NCBI RefSeq assembly: GCF_001747095.1 | Contig: NZ_MDGP01000001.1 | Span: forward strand, 4,013,001-4,077,000 | Reading direction: 5' to 3' | Source of the DNA: Roseivirga sp. 4D4 | GTDB lineage: Bacteria > Bacteroidota > Bacteroidia > Cytophagales > Cyclobacteriaceae | DNA: 64,000 bases | In this document: piece by piece, positions 46,501-56,024 of the stretch | How the letters are laid out: every line of letters starts with the position of its first letter | Position numbering within the stretch: position 1 is the stretch's first letter | Notes under the pieces: generated by a model | Told to the model about the DNA's origin: nothing | What the model saw: only the letters and a program-made list of their open reading frames with translations | The model's database searches: none | Made by a program: the position numbers and the translations under genes

Positions 46501-47214
46501 TTAAAGAATGGTGATTTCATCTTTTGTTAGCAAGGGCATCTGATTCAACCTCATAAACACTTGGGCAAGTACCATTACATCTCGCTTGCAATACTCGGCT
46601 ATTCGTTCAAGGTTCTTTTCATGGTAATAAACCTCATAAACCTGACTGCCGTCAATGTCGTCTTTACTGCTGTCAACATCGAAGAGGGCGGCCAATAAAT
46701 CCAATGAAGTAAAGTGTTTGTAGTCTCCGAATTTCCAGAGCTCCATTGTGTCAATATGAGGCACCTCCCAAGGTTTGCGTCCACTCAAATTGAGCGGTTC
46801 AGGAATAGAGATTTCATTAATCAACATTCTTCTTCCTATATAAGGAAAGTCAAATTCTTTACCGTTATGGGCACAGAGCCTGAGTTTTTTAGAATTAAAA
46901 TGCTCATTAATGAGCGCAGAGAATTTATTGAGTAAAATCTTTTCGTCATGATTAGCAAAGGCCTTTATTCGGAAGTTTTTTATCTCGTCACCACTGGATA
47001 CAAAATAGCCAACAGCAATAGTAATGATCTTACCGAACTCTGCGTAAATGCCGCCTCGTGCATAAAGCTCTTCTGCCGTTTGTTGGTCAGCTCCTTTTAT
47101 AAAGCGGGACTTCTTTTCCCATAAGGTCTTGAAACGATCGGGAAGGAGATCAAATGTTGGATATAAGGGTACTGTTTCAATATCCAGAAATAAGATGTTG
47201 TGTATGTCTTTCAT
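46501..47214 (-). CDS. PolB-like 3'-5' exonuclease (DnaQ fold)
   Basis: A 237-residue protein with the DnaQ exonuclease motifs: LFLDIETVP (motif I Asp and Glu), CAHNGKEFDFPYIGRRM (motif II) and YCKRDVMVLAQVF (motif III). This corresponds to the predicted PolB-like exonuclease family. It lacks polymerase domains, so it is a stand-alone nuclease of unknown role, possibly in DNA repair. Confidence 0.85.
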   Translation of the reverse strand: MKDIHNILFLDIETVPLYPTFDLLPDRFKTLWEKKSRFIKGADQQTAEELYARGGIYAEFGKIITIAVGYFVSSGDEIKNFRIKAFANHDEKILLNKFSALINEHFNSKKLRLCAHNGKEFDFPYIGRRMLINEISIPEPLNLSGRKPWEVPHIDTMELWKFGDYKHFTSLDLLAALFDVDSSKDDIDGSQVYEVYYHEKNLERIAEYCKRDVMVLAQVFMRLNQMPLLTKDEITIL

Positions 47215-47252
47215 GTCTGTTCATTACAATGTAATTGAACAATTCCATGAAA

Positions 47253-47651
47253 TCAAGTGGCAATTCTTCCTAAAAGATCAATTTCATCGATCGTTTCGAG
47301 GTCAAATTCTTGGAACGGGGCTATGACGAACTTCTTATCAAAGAGCTCATTAACAATATAATAGCTTACCCAAAACTCATTAAAGAAAGAGAATACTTCT
47401 GGACTGATGGATTCTACTTTAGCTACACTTTGTCCATCCACTTGTTCTATCATGTGCCTTAGGGTAGAAGTCTTTCGAGCGCCAGGATCTTTGTTTTCAT
47501 AACCTTTGGAGACGATCATGACATTCGTCAACTCGATCAAATTTTTGTTGATCAAATAAACGTGCCAGTCGCTCTCACCAAGGTCGTTGATGCTTTTTGC
47601 AATGCATAGTTTTACACCGGTCACCTTGGGCATTTGAATGTCCTTCTTCAT
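47253..47651 (-). CDS. conserved hypothetical protein of Bacteroidota
   Basis: A 132-residue beta-rich protein (VKLCIAKSIN, WHVYLINKNLIELTNVMIVSKGY, TSTLRHMIEQV, FFNEFWVSYYIVNELFDKKFVIAP). From memory, similar short proteins are often labelled 'phenylalanyl-tRNA synthetase alpha subunit' in databases, but no synthetase motif is seen, so that name should not be trusted. The start may be either the first ATG or the one at residue 7, since a -7-like TATTTTTG lies only 5-12 bases before the first. Confidence 0.65.
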   Translation of the reverse strand: MKKDIQMPKVTGVKLCIAKSINDLGESDWHVYLINKNLIELTNVMIVSKGYENKDPGARKTSTLRHMIEQVDGQSVAKVESISPEVFSFFNEFWVSYYIVNELFDKKFVIAPFQEFDLETIDEIDLLGRIAT

Positions 47652-47676
47652 GTTGCAAAAATAGAAATTGAGCTGG

Positions 47677-48798
47677 TTATTGACTGAATTTCGTAAACCA
47701 TTCTGTCATGACTTCCTCGGCCTTTTTACCCTGAGGGGTAAAGTCAATGTTATAGAGCCTTTGCTGTCTATCGCTAGAGTTGTTTGACCGTCTTCTTTGG
47801 GATGGGTACCACTTCCAGAGGTGTATTCCTGCGATGAAAGGTTTATCGAATACTTCTCTGAACATGGCTTCGTAGAGCGTAGCTTGCGTTTCTTCTGAAT
47901 AAATATCCAGCACTTCCTCTTGGCTAAGTCTTTGAGGCCAAACCCAGGGTTCAACCCCTGAGTCTTTAGTGCTTTTATAACCAGCTTCTGTAAAGAGAAT
48001 CGGTTTTTCGTGTTGTCTTGAGAAGGCCTCAAGTTTTTCTAAATGTGGTTGCCAGCCTTGTCTTACTTCTTCGAGTGTGGGATTTTCAGTTTCTGCAACA
48101 GGAAAATAGGCCTGAACTCCTATATAATCGAGCTCATCCCAGAAGGCTACATCCTCAAATTCCTCAGAGAAATTCGCTGCATAAGTAAGTTTGCCAGAAT
48201 AGACGTTTCGGATTTTAGCAATTAAGCTTCTCCAGTTCTGTTCGCGTTCAATGCAGGTTTTGTGAAGTTCCGTACCAATGCACAGCATTTCCATCTTTTC
48301 AGCTTCCGCTAATTTGGCATAGTGAAGGATAAATTCTTCATAATCGGCAAACCACTTTTGCCAATCTTCTTCTGAATTCATGGCTATGTCTCCGCGCCAT
48401 TTGCCTTCATTGTCACGCAACCATATGTGTGGTTTTAGAATGGTTTTAATTCCCCTTTCTCTTGCTAATTGAGTAGTTACTTTTAGCCCTTCGTCCCTTT
48501 CCCCCCACCAAGCTCTATCATTGCCAATGTTGTTTCCAATTTCAGGGTTGCTATAGCCTCTTTGCCATCCGAATGGAGTCTGAGAGATCCAATTGACATT
48601 ACGAGTCGCCAGTGCTTCGAGCATTGTAGAATCCACCAAGCGTGGACCACCAACCCAGCAAACACCTCTGTGCTTCTCGTTCATTGAGATGTTAATAGGA
48701 TGTTCATCTGATATACTATCCCTTAATCCGAGTATGCTGAATATAGCAGTCAGCAGAATGATGGGTAGGAGATAAGTATAGAGTTTTCTAGACCGCAT
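47677..48798 (-). CDS. membrane-anchored GH113-like glycosidase
   Basis: A 373-residue protein with one N-terminal membrane segment and an extracytoplasmic TIM barrel. Seen are GVCWVGGPR, WISQTPFGWQRG, ILKPHIWLRD, CIGTELHKT (likely acid/base Glu) and ILFTEAGYKS (likely nucleophile Glu), which fits GH113 beta-mannanase relatives. The substrate is uncertain. The ATG at 48798 overlaps the lipB stop by 11 bases; a TTG reading from 48834 is less likely. Confidence 0.8.
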   Translation of the reverse strand: MRSRKLYTYLLPIILLTAIFSILGLRDSISDEHPINISMNEKHRGVCWVGGPRLVDSTMLEALATRNVNWISQTPFGWQRGYSNPEIGNNIGNDRAWWGERDEGLKVTTQLARERGIKTILKPHIWLRDNEGKWRGDIAMNSEEDWQKWFADYEEFILHYAKLAEAEKMEMLCIGTELHKTCIEREQNWRSLIAKIRNVYSGKLTYAANFSEEFEDVAFWDELDYIGVQAYFPVAETENPTLEEVRQGWQPHLEKLEAFSRQHEKPILFTEAGYKSTKDSGVEPWVWPQRLSQEEVLDIYSEETQATLYEAMFREVFDKPFIAGIHLWKWYPSQRRRSNNSSDRQQRLYNIDFTPQGKKAEEVMTEWFTKFSQ

Positions 48799-49525
48799 TT
48801 GATTGGATAATGTCCATTTCAAAAACTTCGGCAATATAGTGCGTCAGTTTTTCTTGAACTTCTGATATTTCTACGTGTCTGCCAAGCTCTTTGTTCATGG
48901 AAGTCACGGCTTTGTCGTCTATCCCGCAGGGTACAATATGCTCGAAATAAGAAAGGTCGGTATTGACATTTAGGGCTAAACCATGCATAGTGACCCAACG
49001 ACTTGACTTCACGCCCATGGCACAAATTTTCCGTGGGTCTTTCGCTCCCTCTTCAAAATCAATCCAAACGCCAGTGAGTCCATCAATCCTTCCTGCAGAC
49101 AAACCAAAATCTGCCAAGGTGAGGATGATAGCTTCTTCTAAAAAGCGAAGGTATTTATGGATATCGGTAAAGAAATGGTCTAAATCTAAGATTGGATAGG
49201 CGACAAGCTGCCCTGGACCGTGATAAGTAATATCACCGCCTCTGTTGATCCGATAAAATTGGGCATAATGATCTTTGAGTCCTTGATCGTCAAGGAGCAA
49301 ATTATCAATGGAACCACTTTTCCCTAGAGTATACACATGAGGGTGCTCACATAGAATAAGATAGTTGTTGGTAGTAACCTGATCTTTTGGGTACTCAGTT
49401 TTCCGGTTAAAGATCTTTTGATCAACCGTTTTTTTGAAAATAGATTCCTGATAGTCCCACACACGCTTGTAGTCATCAGTACCCAGATTTATTACTTCAA
49501 CTGTCTTATTAATATGAAAACTCAT
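48788..49525 (-). CDS. lipB: octanoyltransferase
   Basis: Transfers octanoyl from acyl-carrier protein to lipoyl domains. Seen are NRGGDITYHGPGQLVAYPI (substrate pocket), ICAMGVKSSRWVTMHG (catalytic Lys) and PCGIDDKAVTSM (catalytic Cys). The start MSFHINKT at 49525 is chosen because the longer frame overlaps the small gene upstream. The length of 245 residues is normal. LipA is not in the window. Confidence 0.94.
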   Translation of the reverse strand: MSFHINKTVEVINLGTDDYKRVWDYQESIFKKTVDQKIFNRKTEYPKDQVTTNNYLILCEHPHVYTLGKSGSIDNLLLDDQGLKDHYAQFYRINRGGDITYHGPGQLVAYPILDLDHFFTDIHKYLRFLEEAIILTLADFGLSAGRIDGLTGVWIDFEEGAKDPRKICAMGVKSSRWVTMHGLALNVNTDLSYFEHIVPCGIDDKAVTSMNKELGRHVEISEVQEKLTHYIAEVFEMDIIQSNAV

Positions 49526-49562
49526 GTCTTTCGCGCTCACGGGGCCACATATACACGCTAAA

Positions 49563-49751
49563 TTAGGCCGGTTTCTTCTGTTCTCCAACGGGTTCTACAG
49601 TCAATACACGAACGTACTTCGTAATTTGTCTGTTAGCTTTCCTAAGAGCAGAAGTGTGATTACGCGCCAGAAACTCTTTCTTGACCACGCTATTGTCTTT
49701 CGTATTTAAGAACGTGGCCGAGAAGCTCTTCATATTCTTCTTTCCAGCCAT
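49563..49751 (-). CDS. small hypothetical basic protein
   Basis: A 62-residue protein (MAGKKNMKSFSATFLNT ... SALRKANRQITKYVRVLTVEPVGEQKKPA). It is basic and beta-strand rich, with no recognised domain. It lies 14 bases after manA and 37 bases before lipB, so it reads as part of a pgi-manA-orf-lipB-GH113 run. Function unknown. Confidence 0.6.
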   Translation of the reverse strand: MAGKKNMKSFSATFLNTKDNSVVKKEFLARNHTSALRKANRQITKYVRVLTVEPVGEQKKPA

Positions 49752-49765
49752 GAATCAAAAATAGA

Positions 49766-50755
49766 CTATGGCATGTAGGTTTCCAACATTTTGAAACCAG
49801 ATTTGGTCCGAATATGGATTTCTGGGAACTTTCGAGGTACCAAAACTGCATTACCCATACATATTTTTGTACTATGCCCCTGAGTGGCTATTTCTGCTTC
49901 ACCTTGCACGCATGTATATATGATGAAAGAGGCAGAATTATAATGCTCTCTGATGATGCCCGTGGTATAGTCTAAAAGGTTGGTTCTGAAGTACTGCGAT
50001 TTCACCAACGGCACCGACTCATTTAGGCAAGGTGTGTAGTTGGTTTTATAGTCGGAGTACCCTTTATAGTCTAGTGCATCAAGTGCTTCTTCTGTATGCA
50101 GTTCACGCTTGTTTCCTTCATCATCTGTTCTGTCGAAATCGTAAATGCGATAGGTGACATCCGATGATTGTTGAATCTCTGCCAGAAGTAAACCCTGACC
50201 GATCGTATGGACTCTACCAGCAGGCAAGTAGAAGCAATCACCGCTTTGGACATCCTCATAATTCAAAAGGTCTGTTAGCCTTCCATTACTAAGGTGATCC
50301 AGATATTCCTCTTTATTGGTGTCTTTGTTAAAACCGCTAATTAGTCTTGCGCCTTCATCCGCCTGAAAGACATACCACATTTCGGTTTTGCCTAGAGAGT
50401 TATGTCTGGCTTTTGCCAACTTATCATTAGGGTGAACCTGAATGGACAGGTCTTGCGCTGCATCAATGAACTTGACCAACAATGGAAACTCATTACCATA
50501 CTCTTCATAAACTTTGGCCCCGACAAGGTCATCTTTGTACTCAGCGATAAGTTCCGGAAGGGTCCAGCCCTTTAAGTTTCCCTCCGAGACCGTGGTTAGG
50601 TTTCCCTCAACACCCGAAATCTCCCAAGTTTCTCCACAGTTTTTTAGTGGGGAGAAATCCTTGTTCAGTACATCCTTGATTTTTGTTCCACCCCAGATTT
50701 TCTCTTTAAAGATGGTATCAAACTTTAGTGGGTATAGGTAGTTCTTCTCGCTCAT
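49766..50755 (-). CDS. manA: mannose-6-phosphate isomerase, class I
   Basis: Zinc enzyme linking fructose-6-phosphate and mannose-6-phosphate. Seen are [30 protein letters not shown] (zinc ligands), [42 protein letters not shown]. The length of 329 residues matches short bacterial class I enzymes. Its start overlaps the pgi stop by four bases, so both isomerases of fructose-6-phosphate are cotranslated. Confidence 0.94.
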   Translation of the reverse strand: MSEKNYLYPLKFDTIFKEKIWGGTKIKDVLNKDFSPLKNCGETWEISGVEGNLTTVSEGNLKGWTLPELIAEYKDDLVGAKVYEEYGNEFPLLVKFIDAAQDLSIQVHPNDKLAKARHNSLGKTEMWYVFQADEGARLISGFNKDTNKEEYLDHLSNGRLTDLLNYEDVQSGDCFYLPAGRVHTIGQGLLLAEIQQSSDVTYRIYDFDRTDDEGNKRELHTEEALDALDYKGYSDYKTNYTPCLNESVPLVKSQYFRTNLLDYTTGIIREHYNSASFIIYTCVQGEAEIATQGHSTKICMGNAVLVPRKFPEIHIRTKSGFKMLETYMP

Positions 50756-52407
50756 GCGTTTCTCATTTCTTTATAGGCGTTGATCAATCCATTGGTGGAA
50801 CTATCATGACTTTCAACCTGATCGTTATCAGACAATTCTGGCAGGATCTTTTTAGCCAATACTTTTCCTAATTCAACGCCCCATTGATCAAAACTATAGA
50901 TATTCCAGATTACGCCTTGAACGAAGATTTTGTGTTCGTACATCGAGATAAGGCTACCCAAAACTCTCGGTGTCAGTTTTTGGAAGAGTATACTATTGGT
51001 AGGTTTGTTGCCTTCAAACACTTTGAAAGGAGCAAGTTTTTCTATTTCCTCCTTTGATTTTCCTTGTTGCTCGAGTTCTTCAACAACTTCAGAATAAGAC
51101 TTACCTTTCATTAAGGCTTCGGTTTGTGCGAAGAAGTTAGATAGTAATTTGGAGTGATGGTCTCCAACCGCGTTATGGCTTTGGGCCGGTGCCATGAAAT
51201 CACAAGGAATCAATTTTGTGCCTTGGTGGATGAGTTGATAAAAGGCATGCTGACCATTGGTACCAGGTTCTCCCCACACAATAGGACCCGTTTGGTAATC
51301 GACTGGCTTGCCATCTCGTCCAATATACTTTCCATTACTCTCCATATTGCCTTGTTGAAAGTATGCAGCAAAACGGTGCATGTACTGATCATAAGGTAAA
51401 ATGGCTTCCGACTCGCTTCCAAAAAAGTTGCCATACCATATACCGATTAGTGCTAATATAATTGGAATGTTTTCGTCAAAGTCAGCACTTTGGAAGTGCT
51501 GATCCATTTCAAAGGCACCGGTTAAGAGTTCATCAAAATCATCAAAACCTATCGTGCATGCAATGGAAAGACCGATTGATGACCAAAGCGAATATCTTCC
51601 ACCAACCCAATCCCAGAACTCGAACATGTTATTAGTATCGATGCCAAATTCACTCACAGCATCTGCATTTGTCGAAAGTGCAACGAAGTGTTTTGCAATA
51701 TCGGCTTCAGAAGCACCTTGATTTAAGAACCATGTTCTAGCGGTATGCGCATTAGTCATGGTTTCCTGAGTGGTAAAGGTTTTAGAGGCAATCATAAAAA
51801 GGGTCTCTTCCGCATTCACCTTTTTCAGAATTTCAGAAACATGAGAACCATCTACATTAGAGACAAAGTAGGTAGTAGTATCATACGTGGCATAAGGTGC
51901 TAAGGCTTCGGTAACCATTACGGGACCCAAGTCTGATCCACCAATACCGATATTGACAATGTACCTAATTGATTTGCCCGTATAACCGTGCCAGCTACCA
52001 GAGGTAACCTTATCGGCAAATACCTTCATTTTAGCTAAGGCAGATTTAACGTCTGGCATCACATCTTTACCATCTACCATAATTGGTTTATCAGACTTGT
52101 TGCGGAGGGCTGTGTGTAACACAGCACGTCCTTCTGTGGCATTAATGGGTTGGCCATTAAATTTGCTCTCAATGGCCTGCTTGAGCTCACATTCTTTGGC
52201 CAGATTAACGAGAAGTTCCATGGTCTCCTGAGTGATGATGTTCTTCGAGAAATCGACTAAAAGGTCATTGAACTTCAAAGAAAACTTCTTGAATCTTTCT
52301 GGATCAGTATCAAATAGCTGCTTCATTTCCGCTGAACTCATGGCCTCAAAATGCGCCTTAAGTTTTTGCCAGCTGGTGGTGCTTGTTGGGTTGATGGATT
52401 TAAGCAT
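50752..52407 (-). CDS. pgi: glucose-6-phosphate isomerase
   Basis: Interconverts glucose-6- and fructose-6-phosphate. Signatures include [34 protein letters not shown], the [15 protein letters not shown] active-site region, [14 protein letters not shown], and the C-terminal catalytic Lys region [16 protein letters not shown]. The length of 551 residues is normal. It forms an operon with manA. Confidence 0.97.
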   Translation of the reverse strand: MLKSINPTSTTSWQKLKAHFEAMSSAEMKQLFDTDPERFKKFSLKFNDLLVDFSKNIITQETMELLVNLAKECELKQAIESKFNGQPINATEGRAVLHTALRNKSDKPIMVDGKDVMPDVKSALAKMKVFADKVTSGSWHGYTGKSIRYIVNIGIGGSDLGPVMVTEALAPYATYDTTTYFVSNVDGSHVSEILKKVNAEETLFMIASKTFTTQETMTNAHTARTWFLNQGASEADIAKHFVALSTNADAVSEFGIDTNNMFEFWDWVGGRYSLWSSIGLSIACTIGFDDFDELLTGAFEMDQHFQSADFDENIPIILALIGIWYGNFFGSESEAILPYDQYMHRFAAYFQQGNMESNGKYIGRDGKPVDYQTGPIVWGEPGTNGQHAFYQLIHQGTKLIPCDFMAPAQSHNAVGDHHSKLLSNFFAQTEALMKGKSYSEVVEELEQQGKSKEEIEKLAPFKVFEGNKPTNSILFQKLTPRVLGSLISMYEHKIFVQGVIWNIYSFDQWGVELGKVLAKKILPELSDNDQVESHDSSTNGLINAYKEMRNA

Positions 52408-52481
52408 AGGGGATTGAATATTCGAATGATCGAAGTTAGCAGAAATTAATGCCTAAATTAATCAACGGCAGATTCATATCT

Positions 52482-52826
52482 ATGCAAACGATTGGCACAA
52501 AAGGAGAAAATTTAGCCGCTGAGTACTTGGTGGCCAATGGCTATGAGATTCTAGCAAGAAACTATCGGTTTAAGAAGTCCGAGATCGACATTATTTGTCA
52601 AAAAGATGGGCTCATGATCTTTGTGGAGGTCAAGACCCGAACAAGCAGAAGTTTTGGAGAACCAGAGTCATTTGTTTCCAATACTCAGCAGGCCGCGATC
52701 ATAAAAGCGGCCGAAGAATATATGAGAGAGGTTGAGTGGTCAGGAGACATTCGGTTTGATATTGTGGCAATTTTGAGTAAAAAGGGGGAAGATGAAATCC
52801 TTCACCTTAAGGATGCTTTCTATTGA
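52482..52826 (+). CDS. YraN/UPF0102 family predicted nuclease
   Basis: A 114-residue protein with a PD-(D/E)xK nuclease core: GENLAAEYLVANGYEIL, KSEIDIICQKDGLMIFVEVKTR, and the following helix. Function is not established for the family. The ATG at 52482 fits the family's usual start; an upstream ATG at 52449 adds eleven residues. It converges with the YwqK-like gene and overlaps its end by seven bases. Confidence 0.85.
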   Translation: MQTIGTKGENLAAEYLVANGYEILARNYRFKKSEIDIICQKDGLMIFVEVKTRTSRSFGEPESFVSNTQQAAIIKAAEEYMREVEWSGDIRFDIVAILSKKGEDEILHLKDAFY

Positions 52827-53647
52827 TTCTTAGGGGGCGCCACATAAGTTGGCGTAGCATTGCGATTCCATTCTTTCCGGACATAGGATTTGAAATCTTT
52901 CAAATAGAACTCTGGGGGATATTGGATTTCTTTTTTGATTCTACTTACGCCAGGCAGGTTGTGGAATTCTTCCCAGACACCTACTTTTCTATCGAATTCA
53001 TATCGTCCTCTTACCGCAATGTTTCCACTAGGGAAGAAGAGATAGTACTCACCTTCTTTTTTGCCATATCGATAGGGTATAACTTCCTTAACTCTGGTTT
53101 TCTGATCTTCATCGTAGTAGGTGATTTCTGAATCGCGAAACCAGCCTTTCACATAGTGCCTCTTATCATAAAGCGTGGAATCAGTTTTCTGGTACATCCA
53201 GGTTTCGTTCTTTGTACCATAATAGTACATGCCTTCTTCCACCACTATGTCATTCACTGTTCTTTTATAAGGGCCATGAAGTACTCTGGACAGCGTCTGA
53301 CCTCTTCCTGTCACTGCAACAACCTCACCCTTTCGAGTATCGTGATAATATATTCTTCTGACATAACTATCAACCTTAACCGGTTCTCGTAATACATTGA
53401 ATAGCTCGTAGGTGACCGCAGTCCGAGAATCTTTAGTGGTAAAAGACTTCTTTGTCTTTTCACCATAATAGTAGTTCCGCTTTTTCTTTAGGTCAGCGTC
53501 AGGCATGGTATCCACATCTGCCTTTTTGAACCTGATATCAGGTTTCTCTACCTCTTCTTTTTCCTTGGTTTTTTTCTTCTTGGATTGGGCAAAACCAAGG
53601 GATGTGAGGCAGAGCAATGTGATCAATAAGAGAAATGATTTTCTCAT
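52820..53647 (-). CDS. secreted YwqK/MORN-repeat-like protein
   Basis: A 275-residue exported protein with a signal peptide ending near GFAQS, then a lysine-rich stretch. The rest contains repeated strand pairs of the MORN/YwqK type, such as GPYKRTVNDIVVEEGMYYYGTKNETWMY, YGKKEGEYYLFFPSGNIAVRGRYEFDRKVGVWEEF. Relatives are annotated as 'toxin-antitoxin YwqK family antitoxin' but the name has no functional support. Likely a structural surface protein. Confidence 0.78.
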   Translation of the reverse strand: MRKSFLLLITLLCLTSLGFAQSKKKKTKEKEEVEKPDIRFKKADVDTMPDADLKKKRNYYYGEKTKKSFTTKDSRTAVTYELFNVLREPVKVDSYVRRIYYHDTRKGEVVAVTGRGQTLSRVLHGPYKRTVNDIVVEEGMYYYGTKNETWMYQKTDSTLYDKRHYVKGWFRDSEITYYDEDQKTRVKEVIPYRYGKKEGEYYLFFPSGNIAVRGRYEFDRKVGVWEEFHNLPGVSRIKKEIQYPPEFYLKDFKSYVRKEWNRNATPTYVAPPKNQ

Positions 53648-53702
53648 GGCACCAAAGTAACGAAATATTGAGGTGACTCATTACACACTATTCTAAAATA
53701 AA

Positions 53703-53726
53703 AGCACCTCTCATATGAGAGGTGCT
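53703..53726 (-). terminator. surviving terminator of a lost NHL-repeat gene
   Basis: Perfect 24-base palindrome with arms AGCACCTCTCAT and ATGAGAGGTGCT, followed on the minus strand by TTTATTTT. It lies 33 bases after the stop of the NHL remnant, in the correct orientation to have ended that gene. Confidence 0.85.
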
Positions 53727-53759
53727 CGTTATTCAATTGCTTAATGTATTGTACTGCTA

Positions 53760-53843
53760 CTAATTATTGAAAACGATTTTCCGAATTTTGTGATTTCTTG
53801 GGTCGGCTACATAAATGGCTCCGTTGGCATCAAGTTCAGACTT
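53760..53843 (-). pseudogene. 3' remnant of an NHL-repeat protein gene
   Basis: Reading the minus strand gives a stretch ending DANGAIYVADPRNHKIRKIV, then FNN and a stop. This is a complete NHL repeat end as in exported beta-propeller proteins. Immediately upstream an in-frame TGA and unrelated sequence follow, so only the last ~27 codons remain. The rest was removed by an insertion or deletion whose breakpoint lies near 53832-53846. Confidence 0.85.
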
Positions 53844-54120
53844 TCAATCATGGGTTAAATCTTATCGAAAAAACATTTGCCAAACAGTTCTTGAAGTGGT
53901 ACTGTTCAAATACTTCATTGAGATGAAAATTGATAATTATCCTCGGTTACAAAAACTGCAAGTAATCACTAATGAGTTATGTGAAGTGGATATTAGAATA
54001 TAGCGTATGACTCCGTGTTTCGAGAAAAGAGCTCTACTCCTCGTAGTCCACGAAATGTGGATGCATATTGAATATGAAAAGGGTCATTTTTGAGATTTAA
54101 AACAGCCTACCGAAAATATT

Positions 54121-55305
54121 CTATTCAGAATAGCTGTCAAAAAAAGCCTTCAGGATAGGTATAGATTCAGATATTTCTTCTGTTGAGATATTACCAACAG
54201 TCCATCTTAAATACCCTTGCTGTCCAGCAACATTTCCTGGCATAACAATGATGCCTTTCTTTAATAGCTCTTCGGCTAGTAAGACGTCATTTTTAACAGT
54301 TTTACCATTCTTTTTCCCAGGCAATTTTGTGAAATGGAATAAGTCTATGTCACCATGTATTTCATCGAAAACATTGATTTCAGCTAGTCCCTCAGAAAGA
54401 GCCTTACTCCTTTTTTTGAGTTCCTTTCGAACCTTTGATGTGTGAGATGTTATCTCATCCAGTCCTTTATCGGCGGCCATTTGACCTATTGTATTTGGTG
54501 ATATCACCATGGTATCTTGGAGTTTCAACATTTCCTCAATCAGGTTGTGAGGAGCGATCAAATAGCCTATTCTCAATCCAGCGATGCACATTGATTTTGA
54601 AAATGAGCCAACAAGAATTGTACTGTCATTAAGAAGATTTGGAGGGTCGTTTTCTTTTTGAAATTCGAAATAGGTTTCATCCAGAATTAAAGTGGTGCCC
54701 TTTGACTGCGCCATTTTAGACAAACCGGTCAGCTGGTCAGCTGATAAATATGTTCCTGAAGGGTTCAACGGTGAGGAAAGGACTATCGCTTTTTTATTGA
54801 CAATGTCATCGGTTATAAGATCTAAGTCTGGTAACATATCGTTGCCCAATCTTATTGGATGTGGGTTAAGTTCTTGGGTCTGTATGGCGATAAAATGGTT
54901 AAAAAAATATGGCGAAAATACCACCACATCATCTTGTGGAATTGAAATGGAGTTTATTGCCATATATACAGCATGATTGGCCCCACAGGTAACAATGACA
55001 TTATCTTCGTTAATTGGCTTGTCGAACACTTTCTGCCGATATTGGGCTATTTTCTTGCGCAAGGATTTCATGCCAGGTACTGGGCAAATTCGCTGATAGT
55101 CAGGATTACTCCAATCAACAGATTTTAAAAATGAGGAAACGGAACGGGGCGGTGACATATTGATAATGGCCTGTCCAAAATCATAAAGTTGGACATTCTT
55201 TTCGCGCATCCTTTGAACATCTGAATTAATCTGATGCATTACCGGGGGGGACGCTTGTGTCAAGGTCTCGGAGATATAGTGATCAAATTCTGGATATTCG
55301 TTCAT
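54121..55305 (-). CDS. class I/II PLP-dependent aminotransferase
   Basis: A 394-residue fold-type I aminotransferase of the aspartate aminotransferase superfamily. Seen are YQRICPVPGMKSLRKKIAQY, TCGANHAVYMAI, FSPYFFNH, SSPLNPSGTYL (conserved Asn-Pro), LILDETYFEF (Asp that binds the PLP nitrogen) and VGSFSKSMCIAGLRIGY (PLP lysine), plus a late RWTVGN arginine for the substrate carboxylate. The substrate amino acid is unknown. It is the last gene of the operon, 11 bases after the LivF-type ATPase, so it probably acts on the imported compound. Confidence 0.9.
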   Translation of the reverse strand: MNEYPEFDHYISETLTQASPPVMHQINSDVQRMREKNVQLYDFGQAIINMSPPRSVSSFLKSVDWSNPDYQRICPVPGMKSLRKKIAQYRQKVFDKPINEDNVIVTCGANHAVYMAINSISIPQDDVVVFSPYFFNHFIAIQTQELNPHPIRLGNDMLPDLDLITDDIVNKKAIVLSSPLNPSGTYLSADQLTGLSKMAQSKGTTLILDETYFEFQKENDPPNLLNDSTILVGSFSKSMCIAGLRIGYLIAPHNLIEEMLKLQDTMVISPNTIGQMAADKGLDEITSHTSKVRKELKKRSKALSEGLAEINVFDEIHGDIDLFHFTKLPGKKNGKTVKNDVLLAEELLKKGIIVMPGNVAGQQGYLRWTVGNISTEEISESIPILKAFFDSYSE

Positions 55306-55316
55306 GTTTGTGTGTC

Positions 55317-56024
55317 TTAGTTGAAAATGAGATTTTCTAACAGGGCTTCGTCACTTACCCACAAATTGCGACCAATATATTCTGGAGCCTTATTGGCTCT
55401 GAAGACAATTGCACCATCAGACAGAGCTTTTACAACGTTTATTCTTTGTTCTACAAACAAAAGCGACATTCCGGAAGCTTGACGATTGGCTTCAAGAAAA
55501 TCTAATAAACTTTGGATTGCATCAGGTTGCAAACCCTCAGACAGTTCGTCAATGAGACCTAACTTGGGGTTTGCAAGAAGCATTTGAGAAATTGCTAGCA
55601 TTTGTTGTTCCCCACCTGACAATGTTCCTGAAAGGTTTGACAATCGAGACCTCAATCGAGGAAAAAGATCAAGAACCATTTCTAAATGAAAATGTCCTTC
55701 TTTCTTTGCAATAGTCAGGTTTTGCTCAACAGAGATGTTTTTGAACAACCCCTTATTGTCAGGTAAGTATCTCATGCCTTTCCCAGCCAGGGCATATGTT
55801 GAAAGTTGATTTATGTCGGAGGTTTCAAAAAACATGTTTCCTTTTAACTTAGGCGTGAGCCCTGCGATGGTGTTTAATAATGTAGTCTTCCCTAATCCGT
55901 TTCTTCCAGTGATTGCAATGTATTGGCCGACTCCGACTTCCAAGTGTAAATCTTCTTGTATAGGAATGTGAGCATATCCTATGGATAAGTTATCTAACTT
56001 AAGAATAATTTCATGAATATTCAT
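55317..56024 (-). CDS. ABC transporter ATP-binding protein, LivF/UrtE type
   Basis: A 235-residue ATPase. Walker A is GRNGLGKTT (residues about 39-47), the signature is LSGGEQQML, and Walker B with its glutamate is LGLIDELSEGLQP. The ELSEGLQP form is characteristic of the LivF/UrtE branch. It pairs with the second ATPase gene, overlapping it by four bases. Together they power import by the LivH/LivM-type permeases of the same operon. Confidence 0.9.
   Translation of the reverse strand: MNIHEIILKLDNLSIGYAHIPIQEDLHLEVGVGQYIAITGRNGLGKTTLLNTIAGLTPKLKGNMFFETSDINQLSTYALAGKGMRYLPDNKGLFKNISVEQNLTIAKKEGHFHLEMVLDLFPRLRSRLSNLSGTLSGGEQQMLAISQMLLANPKLGLIDELSEGLQPDAIQSLLDFLEANRQASGMSLLFVEQRINVVKALSDGAIVFRANKAPEYIGRNLWVSDEALLENLIFN

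Larger units (their letters stand above)
53648..54120. other. 473-base gap with a gene scar
   Basis: Besides the terminator and the NHL-gene remnant described separately, positions 53845-54120 hold no convincing gene. A 62-codon plus-strand frame from 53815 begins opposite the remnant and is judged chance. No terminator for the aminotransferase operon was seen. Confidence 0.6.

Noticed and set aside
47253..47651. Phenylalanyl-tRNA synthetase subunit
   Set aside because: This name is, as I recall, given to similar short proteins, but no class II synthetase motif is present and the protein is far too short.
53815..54003. A 62-codon plus-strand frame (MAPLASSSDFQSWVK...) in the scar region
   Set aside because: Its first codons are the antisense of the NHL remnant, it spans the breakpoint, and no known motif is seen. 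It is probably chance.
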